From positions 1 through 11,877 of the forward strand of contig JAAEPW010001047.1 of assembly GCA_024232355.1 (NCBI GenBank): a DNA stretch of 11,877 nt. The letters run 5' to 3'. The notes below the pieces were generated by a model. It was not told the DNA's origin, did not search any database, and worked only from the letters and a program-made list of their open reading frames with translations. Position numbers and translations under genes: made by a program. The DNA comes from Chloroflexota bacterium (lineage in GTDB: Bacteria > Chloroflexota > Anaerolineae > B4-G1). Below, piece by piece: positions 5,901-11,877 of this stretch (position 1 is the stretch's first letter; each line of letters opens with the position of its first letter).

Positions 5901-8900
5901 AATCACATCATCGCCCGACGGGTTGACCTCGCCCTCATCCTCGCCTTCGTCCATCACTTCGATCACGTTGCCCAGAGTATCATAGGCAAAGGTGTTCCAG
6001 GTTTGCTTGGCGAGGGTGCCGTTGTCGTATCTGAGGTCTTCTGTTTTTACCAACTGCGGGAACACGTTCAACTCCAACAGGCCGACACCGGCGGGGTCAG
6101 GGTTGAGATTAACGACGTTTCCGCTGGTGGCATCGACAAAATTCCAGGTGTTGACCGTTTTTTTCTCTTTGGTCGTGCCATCAGGCCACAACAATGTTTC
6201 GCTCTCTAGCAGCCCGCTTTCGAAGATGTTGCTGTTTTTGTAAACCCGATGGTAGGAACGCAGTATGTCATTAGTGTCCGCATCGCGTTGGTGTTCGGTG
6301 ACGGTGGCGTAGCCGAGGAAATCCCGTTCCAGGGCGTGGTAGACGTTGTCTGCGTAATCATACGTTGTCAGACGCACATCCGGCCCGTCTCCGGAGCGAC
6401 CATCGTCCACGGCAACGCTGCTCAACACCCACTGCGAGAAGGCTTGCGAGGTGGTGTTGCCCTCGCGCTCGTAGTCGAGGGTGATGGTACCACTCAGCGG
6501 GTTGGTCACCGATTGGAGCAAGTTGGTGCGCCGGGTGGTGTTGATGGCTACTTTCATTAAATTGTCTTTTTTACTTTCAAGCTGGTCGGGGTAACCATCG
6601 CCGTTGACGTCGTTCAGTTCCACTTCCTGACGGCTCATGCCACCTTCGCCATCGCCGCCGGGGTTGATGATGATGTAGCAGCCGCCAATACACAGGGGGC
6701 CAATGCTAATGGTAAAGTCGAAGCCCGCGCCCAGGCTGGTGCTTTCGTTGAGGGCGATGGTTTCGTCATTCTCCGCGCCAACTTTGTGTTTGGGGAAGTC
6801 TCCCCAGTCAACTTCGCTGGTCAGGCCAGCGCCGGCGCCAAAGCGAACTTTGACTTCGTCGCCTTTAACTTTAAGTTGGTCAATCAGGCCGTCGCCATTC
6901 AAATCGACCCAGGTTGTTAATGACCTTTCGGTGGAGGCGTTCAAGGATACGCCGCCGCCGAACTCGCGGTTGGAGGTACTAAAGCCCAGGCTGGCGCCCA
7001 GACCGCGAGAGAAACTTTCTCCCTGCTCTAAGCTGCCACCAGGCCAGGCAACTTCGGTTGAGAAGCCGTAGCCCAGGTTAAAGGCGACGGTCATGCTCAG
7101 ATTAGGAACCAGCGAATCATCCCGGTAGATGCGAATGAGGTCGGGCAAGCCATCGCCGTTGACGTCGGCCAATTCCTTCTCTATCAGGTTGTTAGCCGGG
7201 GAGTCGATATTGGTATTGGTTGAAGACCGGCCGATGCTGCCCGAAATGCCAAACTCAACCGATAGGGCATCATCGCCAGAATCGGCGGAGCCGGTGTCGC
7301 CGTTAGCGGAACTGCTGCGTTCGGATGCGTCGCTTGAGGCGGATACATCCTGTGAGGTGTTGCCATCCCCTTTGGAGTCAGCCGAAATTTTGGCTACCGT
7401 GCCGCCTGAGTCGCCCGTGAAGCCAACGGTGCTATCTTCACGAATATTGCCGGATAATCCGGAGAGTTTCGTTCTCGTATACTCCAGGCCGCCGCGTACG
7501 GTGGTGTACTGCACGCCGCCGTCGCCGATGATGTCGGGGAATTCGTCGCCGTTCATGTCGAAGAAGTCGAGCCGGCCTTCGCTGGTGCCCCAGGCGTAAG
7601 AGCCGCCAATGAAGCCGCCAAACCCGAGGGCTACGGCGTCAGCTTCGGTCACACTAAGGCGCGTTACGGCCCGTGCGCCGCCTAAATCGCTTGCGTCCGG
7701 AAAATCAACGCTGTCCGGCCCCACGCGGGAACTGCTGGCGCTGGCTGCTGCACCGTAAAGATTGTCTTTGGAGCCGCGCCACTGCTGCGTTACCGTGCCC
7801 CCATCCACCTCAGCCAGCGGGGCGTAGGCGAAAGCCTTGCCCTGGGTAGGGTTTTTGTAGCCGGGGTCAACGTCGGCGGGGTAGGAGGGCGTCTCGTTGC
7901 TTGGGTCAAGCAGAGTCGGTTCGGAGGTGGGATAATCGGATGTGTCGAACTTCAGATTGTTTTCAACAATGGCCGATGTTGCCAGGCCCCCATTGCCGTT
8001 GTAACCGGCATAACCCCAACCCCGGTATGGCATCGGGAAAACATCATCGGGGATGAAGGCCCAGTGCCGAGCGGATGGGAGGCCAAGAATGGTACCCGAC
8101 AGCCATGCCAAGCCCAAACCGGGTTGGGCCACGGAAAGGTCGAACCAATACTCCTCGCCTGCTGCCTCGGGGGTCAGGGTGAGGATTCCAGGAGGGTTAG
8201 AACCTTTGACGACACCGCCCTCAATCGTCAGGATCTGTTTCGCCACCAATTCAGCAGGTGGATCACCAACTGCTTGCGGCGTAATCTTTTTCTTCACCGT
8301 CACGACCACAAAGCCGGCCTCGTCGAGGGGGGGGAAACACCCAGGAGGCAGCGACGGGTTCGGATCACAGAACACAATGCCGGCCGCTATCACCGGTATA
8401 GTATTCGTATTTGGTGCGGTCCAGGTTACCTGCGGCGCAGTGAGATCGGCGCCCGGGTAGATCTGGGTATTAACCGGCGGGTTGAGGTCGAAGATATAGT
8501 TGTCATCTTTATCGGTGACGTTGACCGCTTCTCCGTCTTGCGTGGCGGACAGGTAGAACAGTCTCGGCGTCCATGAGAAGGCGGCTAAATCAACCGGCGA
8601 GTCAATCTTGAGTTGGAGCATAACCTCATCGTCCTTAACGACGTTGAAGCTTGTGTCAACAGAGGAGTTGCCCGTCTGATTTTTCCCAACTATGGTCGGT
8701 GTGCCCTCGGCAACGCCGTTTTTGAAGACCTGAATAGTAATGTCATCGCTTGTTTTAAACGCCTTGTTGAAATCTCCCGTCAGTTGCACGACTCCGGTCA
8801 CCGGCATAGAAGTGACCATGCCGGTTCGCCCCGCCAGGGTGAAATCTTCCGAGGCCTGATAGCTGTAAACGTCCAGACCGTTGGCATCCAGGGTGGCGGA

Positions 8901-11048
8901 AGTGCCATCGTAAGTGATGAGCGGGTCCCAAGATACCGCGTCGGAGGCTCCGTCATCGAGCGATTGGACGCGGAAGTAGATACGGTCGCCCGCGTTGACG
9001 CTAAAGCCGGAGACATTCGAGGGCGATTGCGCTGCGCTGGGGGTGGTCATCACCGTCGACCAGCGTTCTGTGCCGTTGTGCTGAATGGCGACCCGGACGC
9101 CGTCACTGGCGGGGTCATCGCCCGTTGGCGGCAGCAGTTCTACATTGCCCTGAATAGTGATGTCACCAGACCAGGGAGCCTCCCAGCGCCGCACGGTATC
9201 TTGTAGGGGGGCTTGTTCGCGCATGGCGTCTTCGATGGCGCTGAAATCGGGTAATATGTAGGAGCTAATGGATGCGGCATCGATGGGTACGCCCGTCTGT
9301 GAGTCGTCGGTGATAAAGGTGGGGACACCGCCGTCGAGGCTGTTATAGTAGACCGTGCCATTGTTGACAAAGTCTACCAGGCCATCGGTATTCACATCGA
9401 TGAAGTAGGCCCGGCCCCAGGCTCTGGACCAGGCGTGATTGTACATGAGGCTAATGCCGAAATAAGCCTCGGGCCCAACGCCGAAGAACATGCTTTCCTC
9501 GCGGGAGAGCTTGTCCAAGTTGGCAACCGTACCTTTCGCGCCAAAGGTGGTGCCGCCGTCGGGGCCGGAGGTGTTCAGGCGATATTTTACGACATCCCCT
9601 TCTTCAAAGACTTTATCCGGCAGATTGTCGCCATTAATGTCGAGCAGTTCCAGCCGGGACTCGCCCTTATCTTCGCCGCCGACAATCCCGCCGCCGATGG
9701 AACCATCTTTACCGGCCTTGAATTGGTTATAGCCCAGGTAGAGTCTGGCCCCACCCCCGATTAACTCGGTTGCCCCCAGGGCGCTGGCGTCATCAGAATC
9801 AGCCTCGGCCACGATGGGTATATCGAGACCGGCGGTGACGTTATCCGCCCCGGTATCCCAATCGGCAGACGTTGCAAAGCCATTGTAGGTTGAGCCGTCA
9901 CGCACATCATCGTAGTAGGTGAAGGTGTGGCGGGCAAACTCAAGACCATCTGAGCCAGCCTGGGTGACGTTATCCAGCATGGTCTTGCTGAAAGCTTCTT
10001 CGCTGTAGTTGAGGACGTATTTCCGGGTGAGGCTGTCACGATGATAGATGTTCACCTCGCGCAGCAGGTCAGAGGTAACGCGCAAAAAGCCACCCCTGGC
10101 ATCAATTGATACGTCCGGGCGGGTCGATTCACCCAATTGAGAAGCACGCACAAATTCGACTTCGTAGGCGGGGTCATCGTAGGGTTCGGCATCAGGCCCG
10201 TTAGCGACGGTTCCCGTATACAGAATGGACTCAAGATAGAGTTCCCGGCCCATAGTGTCGCCGTTTGCGCCCACGCCCTCGCCGTCTTCGGTAGTATAGT
10301 TAAAGGTGGCCGTATTGTTGCTGATGTCTCGAATCTGTTTTAAGGCCCAGCGGAAGCCGTTGCCGTTGTCATCGGCTAAAATGGAGTCGGGGTCGGGGCC
10401 TCCTTCGGGTGTGCCGCCATAGTAACGGTGCGTCCCTTCCTTATCGATGACCTCCCACCAATAAGAGCCAGGGCCGCTGCCGTGGCGTTTGATATACTCG
10501 TACTCACCCTCGATGCGGCGTTGAAAGACCCGGTCTGAGACGCGGTCCAGCAGCGTGGAGCGAACTGCCGTCGGTGAGAGGATCTCCCCATCGAGGATGT
10601 AAGTCTCGGTTTCTTTGCCGGAGTCATAGCGCGGTACGCCCCAGCGGGTGTCAATGGTCACTTCGCCCACCGAAAGGTCCCAGCCGAGGCCGACCCATCC
10701 ATTTCCGCCACTAGAACTGTAGGTTAGCGACAGGTCAGGCTGCAGGCCGGCCCGGCCGGGCGGCACAGACAGCGGGTGGATGATCTGAGCATCGCCTTGA
10801 TTGTTAGCACTTGGGGGTTGAACCAAGTCGATCTGGGCCGCGGGGTCAGCAAACTGCAGGCCATCGAGATTGGCGGAGCCCAGTCCGTCCGGCGTCTGCT
10901 GGGCTTCTTGGGGCAGCGTTACAGATTCCGCCCCGGAGAGCAAGTCTGCCAGGGAAACCCCGGAAACTGGTCCGAACACAAGTACCGTTGCTGTTACGGT
11001 AGAAATGAGGGCGTGTACTATTGGCAATGGCCGCCGTATTCCAGGCAT
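2649..11048 (-). CDS. Giant secreted SpvB/TcdB-like RHS (YD-repeat) protein
   Basis: A 2799-residue protein resembling TcB and TcC of Tc toxins fused in one chain; such proteins form a hollow shell around their C-terminal cargo. Order: hydrophobic export-like segment at about 11-35; SpvB-like N-domain at about 85-155 (IHPLSVPPGRAGLQPDLSLT, then GLGWDL); DxNxDGxxD FG-GAP/VCBS loops at 470-478, 551-559, 1164-1172, 1295-1303, 1382-1390 and 1480-1488; a duplicated beta-sandwich at 621-833; a Ser/Asp-rich linker at about 1220-1262; a TcdB middle-like stretch including ERDFLGY near 1575; YD repeats from about 1600 to 2570; RHS core (LGSTDLV, YNFGARWYEP, SPDP) from 2573; then DRDGL at 2685-2689 and a 110-residue tail. 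The start ATG is the first possible in frame (stop at 11076-11078), has no SD and overlaps the beta-helix frame. Role in competition, host interaction or cell surface is inferred from family. The 583-bp gap downstream shows no immunity gene. Confidence 0.93.
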   Translation of the reverse strand: MPGIRRPLPIVHALISTVTATVLVFGPVSGVSLADLLSGAESVTLPQEAQQTPDGLGSANLDGLQFADPAAQIDLVQPPSANNQGDAQIIHPLSVPPGRAGLQPDLSLTYSSSGGNGWVGLGWDLSVGEVTIDTRWGVPRYDSGKETETYILDGEILSPTAVRSTLLDRVSDRVFQRRIEGEYEYIKRHGSGPGSYWWEVIDKEGTHRYYGGTPEGGPDPDSILADDNGNGFRWALKQIRDISNNTATFNYTTEDGEGVGANGDTMGRELYLESILYTGTVANGPDAEPYDDPAYEVEFVRASQLGESTRPDVSIDARGGFLRVTSDLLREVNIYHRDSLTRKYVLNYSEEAFSKTMLDNVTQAGSDGLEFARHTFTYYDDVRDGSTYNGFATSADWDTGADNVTAGLDIPIVAEADSDDASALGATELIGGGARLYLGYNQFKAGKDGSIGGGIVGGEDKGESRLELLDINGDNLPDKVFEEGDVVKYRLNTSGPDGGTTFGAKGTVANLDKLSREESMFFGVGPEAYFGISLMYNHAWSRAWGRAYFIDVNTDGLVDFVNNGTVYYNSLDGGVPTFITDDSQTGVPIDAASISSYILPDFSAIEDAMREQAPLQDTVRRWEAPWSGDITIQGNVELLPPTGDDPASDGVRVAIQHNGTERWSTVMTTPSAAQSPSNVSGFSVNAGDRIYFRVQSLDDGASDAVSWDPLITYDGTSATLDANGLDVYSYQASEDFTLAGRTGMVTSMPVTGVVQLTGDFNKAFKTSDDITIQVFKNGVAEGTPTIVGKNQTGNSSVDTSFNVVKDDEVMLQLKIDSPVDLAAFSWTPRLFYLSATQDGEAVNVTDKDDNYIFDLNPPVNTQIYPGADLTAPQVTWTAPNTNTIPVIAAGIVFCDPNPSLPPGCFPPLDEAGFVVVTVKKKITPQAVGDPPAELVAKQILTIEGGVVKGSNPPGILTLTPEAAGEEYWFDLSVAQPGLGLAWLSGTILGLPSARHWAFIPDDVFPMPYRGWGYAGYNGNGGLATSAIVENNLKFDTSDYPTSEPTLLDPSNETPSYPADVDPGYKNPTQGKAFAYAPLAEVDGGTVTQQWRGSKDNLYGAAASASSSRVGPDSVDFPDASDLGGARAVTRLSVTEADAVALGFGGFIGGSYAWGTSEGRLDFFDMNGDEFPDIIGDGGVQYTTVRGGLEYTRTKLSGLSGNIREDSTVGFTGDSGGTVAKISADSKGDGNTSQDVSASSDASERSSSANGDTGSADSGDDALSVEFGISGSIGRSSTNTNIDSPANNLIEKELADVNGDGLPDLIRIYRDDSLVPNLSMTVAFNLGYGFSTEVAWPGGSLEQGESFSRGLGASLGFSTSNREFGGGVSLNASTERSLTTWVDLNGDGLIDQLKVKGDEVKVRFGAGAGLTSEVDWGDFPKHKVGAENDETIALNESTSLGAGFDFTISIGPLCIGGCYIIINPGGDGEGGMSRQEVELNDVNGDGYPDQLESKKDNLMKVAINTTRRTNLLQSVTNPLSGTITLDYEREGNTTSQAFSQWVLSSVAVDDGRSGDGPDVRLTTYDYADNVYHALERDFLGYATVTEHQRDADTNDILRSYHRVYKNSNIFESGLLESETLLWPDGTTKEKKTVNTWNFVDATSGNVVNLNPDPAGVGLLELNVFPQLVKTEDLRYDNGTLAKQTWNTFAYDTLGNVIEVMDEGEDEGEVNPSGDDVIAYTTYTNCPASWVSIPQTFVVEDGSGTVLRSRSAENDGNEMCDNGVITTLYQDTGNGVIAQTDFDFDDWGNYDQITYPENENGQRYQVNYVYDEDRRTDVAKVTDSFGLVGEATYHNPTGQIASQTDANGQTTSYTYDLQGRLASITGPYEKSSGYASVTFEYYPTDDDYAYAIAQHYDVFHSIGTPDTIDTVSFLDGIGRETQTKQDATVFRGPDTPAEDVMIVGGAVEFDALGRAVKEWYPIEEPLGTIGTYNTNADTDAPPTLTSWDIQDRVTKITAPDGSTTATSYGFAQFGGVTMFLNTRTDPEGNVRRSYIDIRDNLLAISVDHETSTLNISTNRNTSRTPVQTSTMVAAVESDSTHTTYLPLIVADSDSAAAKKQQPATGITRLVGPVETLQTSYIYDPLQQLVQVVDPDGNVTTHEYDRLGRRTATTTPDGGRVELFYDPASQVIAKVTPNLRAAGGQISYAYDFNRLEGISYSDGTPSVTYEYGGTGASHNGVGRIVCVLDGAREQFREFGLLGEVTKETTTMLVHNLNDNTEERLTWTTSFAFETWGRPKTVTYPDGELVSYGYDSGGLNASVAGNKAGVAYPYILRQEYDKFLARRFQKTGNGVETETSYDSQTRRLNHITTDAPGRPVQDITYTYDLVGNVLTADNEAPAPKPNLMGGTSQQTFVYDDLYQLISADGTYNFAPRKHRDYTFDLAYDNLGNIIQKSQTDRVFNNPKKGIEQHKTTYDQLYDYNAAPHQPTHIGHQSYTYDASGNLTGWTDDNSGQNRTVTWDAEDRVTSVANQGSTTRYTYDDEDRLAIERGPSGETSFVNRFYPVRNGSVAWKHFWAGADRIATKRQMPNDVFEHMLYFLHKNLLGSTDLVTDPNGHVFEYVQYFPGGETWVLEHGDIHRTPYLYAGGYYDEFRELYNFGARWYEPREQLFYSPDPILVRSPRVVLGDPALLTAYSYAENNPLRLVDRDGLDGDDVQKDRQGSLSQPNGSLDQPKGRVIKALVQQKAGDQASENASRLDTQTPANSTDSKKSKFEAFATLSAPPVVEINLKPTSDGLKLKNVKLFGVDTSKIKTFFKRAKK
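2982..3332 (-). other. RHS core domain with altered autoprotease motif
   Basis: Residues about 2573-2689. Family marks: LHKNLLGSTDLVTDPNGHV, then LYNFGARWYEP, YSPDPI, AYSYAENNPLRLV and DRDGL. The usual final motif is DPxGL, where an aspartyl autoprotease cuts the cargo free. Here the Pro is replaced by Arg (DRDGL, residues 2685-2689), while the Asp, Gly and Leu are kept. Cleavage after Leu2689 is therefore possible but not assured. Confidence 0.8.
8550..9188 (-). repeat. Duplicated beta-sandwich domain inside the RHS protein
   Basis: Residues about 621-714 and 743-833 share one pattern: a polar strand (GDITIQGNVELL / GVVQLTGDFNKAF), then VRVAIQHNG / ITIQVFKNG, then FSVNAGDRIYFRVQSLDDG / FNVVKDDEVMLQLKIDSPV and a closing SWDPLITY / SWTPRLFY. 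This indicates internal duplication of a carbohydrate- or surface-binding-like beta-sandwich between the second and third FG-GAP loops. The binding role is inference. Confidence 0.6.
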
Positions 11049-11733
11049 TAACGCCTGTGCCGGTTGTGCCGGTAATCACACTGTTATAAACAAACACATC
11101 ACTATCATCAGAATAAACCCCATCCACCGCCCCGCTAATGGTGCTGCCAGCGGTAATGGTAGCGGTGGTATAAACAGCAACGCCATCACAACCGTTGCCG
11201 GCAATATGGCTGTTGCTGACAAAAGCACCGCCGTCTTTGGAATAAACACCACAACCAGCGGCCACAATGGTGCTGTTGGTGACGGTGATATTGTTGGTGG
11301 CGTAAATCCCATCGCTGATAACGTTGGTTACGGTCAAATGGTCAAGCCCAATATTGACCCCGCCGCCGGTGCTGGTAATGGCGTTGTAGGTATTGAGTAG
11401 ACCATCAATGATTAAGGACTCTGTGGCGGGGCCATTAAATTGCAGGGTGCGGGTAATGATGGGTAGATGGCTCTCCAAAGTAATGGTACCGCTGAGGGTG
11501 GTCATATTAATGATATCATCACCAGAACCGGCGGGACAGCCGTGGTAGGCTACATCGCCGTTAGCGGCAATAATAGCCTCTCGTAGCGAACATTCGTCGT
11601 CGTCGTTGTCGTTATCGGTGGTGATGGTTACGGTAATGACGCCGCCGGCATAGGCCGGGGTGGCTCTGATGTGGAACAGAACCAGCATCAGGCTCAGGCT
11701 AAATAACAAGGTGGTTAAAAGTTTGATTTTCAT
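10846..11733 (-). pseudogene. Secreted CSLREA-domain / right-handed beta-helix protein, 3'-truncated
   Basis: The frame has 295 codons, but only about the first 240 look like a real protein. Residues 1-29 are a clear signal peptide (KIK, hydrophobic core, TPAYA before GG). CSLREAI at 48-54 is the diagnostic CSLREA motif, followed by GPATESLIIDG at 101-111 and then beta-helix rungs of about 20-24 residues (DGIYATNNITVTNSTI, CGVYSKDGGAFVSNSHI, DGVYSDDSDVFVYNSVI, TGVNAWNTAAIANST). After about residue 240 (near 11014) the sequence turns to RPHFYRNSNG and arginine-rich text, which is the RHS gene read in another frame. Intact family members are usually far longer. The start at 11733 is well supported by AGGGAGA at 11741-11747, 7 nt away. 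It is probably the 5' remnant of a surface or adhesin-like protein, cut off at a recombination junction. A short secreted product remains possible. Confidence 0.75.
11000..11048 (-). other. Junction between beta-helix gene and RHS gene; captured start codon
   Basis: The RHS ATG (11048-11046) lies inside codons for VNA of the beta-helix frame, which still reads a good rung until IANST (about 11014). In the RHS frame the same bases read MPGIRRPLPIV, and the export-like segment (HALISTVTATVLVF) begins directly after. The RHS frame is shifted by +1 relative to the beta-helix frame. The upstream bases (ACCGGCACAGGCGTTA) contain no SD. Confidence 0.65.
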
Positions 11734-11783
11734 TGGTTGTTCTCCCTAACCTCGTTACCCTGCTCAGCGACACGATAGATTTA

Positions 11784-11812
11784 ATTATGTAAATTGATTA
11801 TGTCTCCCAAAA
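11784..11812 (-). promoter_or_regulatory. Weak promoter candidate for the beta-helix/RHS unit
   Basis: On the minus strand CATAAT (11784-11789, 5 of 6 to TATAAT) is preceded after 17 nt by TTTTGG (11807-11812), a poor -35 match. The area is AT-rich and 50 nt before the ATG at 11733, the right place for a promoter, but the match is weak. Confidence 0.25.
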
Positions 11813-11818
11813 ATGGTA

Positions 11819-11866
11819 TAGCCCGGCGTTCGCCCCGCTAAACTACGCCCCATAAATTGGGGCTAT
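11819..11866. repeat. GC-rich nested palindrome upstream of the beta-helix gene
   Basis: Outer arms ATAGCCC (11819-11825) and GGGCTAT (11860-11866) bracket inner pairings: GCCCCA (11847-11852) with TGGGGC (11858-11863) around TAAAT, and GGCG near 11825 with CGCC near 11831. The base composition differs from the AT-rich DNA next to it. It resembles a dispersed intergenic palindrome or a terminator region of a gene beyond the right edge. Confidence 0.45.
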
Positions 11867-11877
11867 TGCTCTGTTTC

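Noticed and set aside
5526..6209. 227-codon plus-strand frame antisense to the RHS gene
   Set aside because: The Val/Gly-rich translation mirrors YD and Asp-rich codons of the true gene; there is no SD or family feature.
8613..9206. 197-codon plus-strand frame antisense to the RHS gene
   Set aside because: It is a shadow of the duplicated beta-sandwich region with no independent coding evidence.
10870..11400. 176-codon plus-strand frame across the beta-helix/RHS junction
   Set aside because: Asn/Gly/Ile-rich text is the complement of beta-helix repeats; no start signal or domain.
1..11877. tRNA, rRNA or transposase genes
   Set aside because: I saw no cloverleaf with conserved TTCGA-type arms, no rRNA segments and no transposase-like translation on either strand.

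Overview
The window looks like a piece of a Chloroflexota (Anaerolineae-like) chromosome or metagenome contig. The evidence is indirect: a CSLREA-type secreted beta-helix protein, a very large secreted SpvB/TcdB/RHS protein, an internal YLPLI motif of the kind I recall from Chloroflexota surface proteins, and intergenic DNA packed with palindromes. All genes I can support lie on the minus strand, so the genetic order runs from high to low coordinates.

Layout in transcription order: (1) 11734-11877, upstream DNA with a GC-rich palindromic element and a weak promoter candidate. (2) 11733 to about 11014, the first ~240 codons of a secreted CSLREA/right-handed beta-helix protein; the frame then runs out of frame into the next gene and stops at 10846. 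(3) 11048-2649, one 2799-codon ORF (about 300 kDa) with a secretion-signal-like N-terminus, an SpvB-like domain, six DxNxDGxxD (FG-GAP/VCBS-like) loops, a duplicated beta-sandwich insert, a TcdB-like middle, many YD repeats, an RHS core and a 110-residue variable tail. Its start codon lies inside the beta-helix gene in another frame, has no visible Shine-Dalgarno sequence, and its first ~11 codons are apparently beta-helix DNA. This suggests a recombination junction. (4) 2648-2066, a 583-base gap with at least five inverted repeats and a promoter candidate. (5) 2065-1721, a 114-aa receiver-like protein with Glu at the usual phospho-acceptor position. (6) 1699-416, a fused Wzz/bacterial tyrosine kinase. 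(7) 302 to beyond the left edge, the start of a polyprenyl-phosphate sugar phosphotransferase.

Genes 5-7 read as the beginning of an exopolysaccharide/capsule operon: possible regulator, chain-length/tyrosine-kinase controller, then the enzyme that loads the first sugar on the lipid carrier. The RHS protein is a separate unit: a large exported shell protein that resembles fused TcB-TcC proteins. Its tail matches no toxin fold I recognise, and I see no candidate immunity gene directly downstream.

The most interesting items are the beta-helix/RHS junction with its captured start codon, the RHS tail after a modified DPxG motif (DRDGL), and the three-copy AAAGTATAGT array abutting the promoter candidate of the exopolysaccharide genes. 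I cannot name a wholly new system with confidence.
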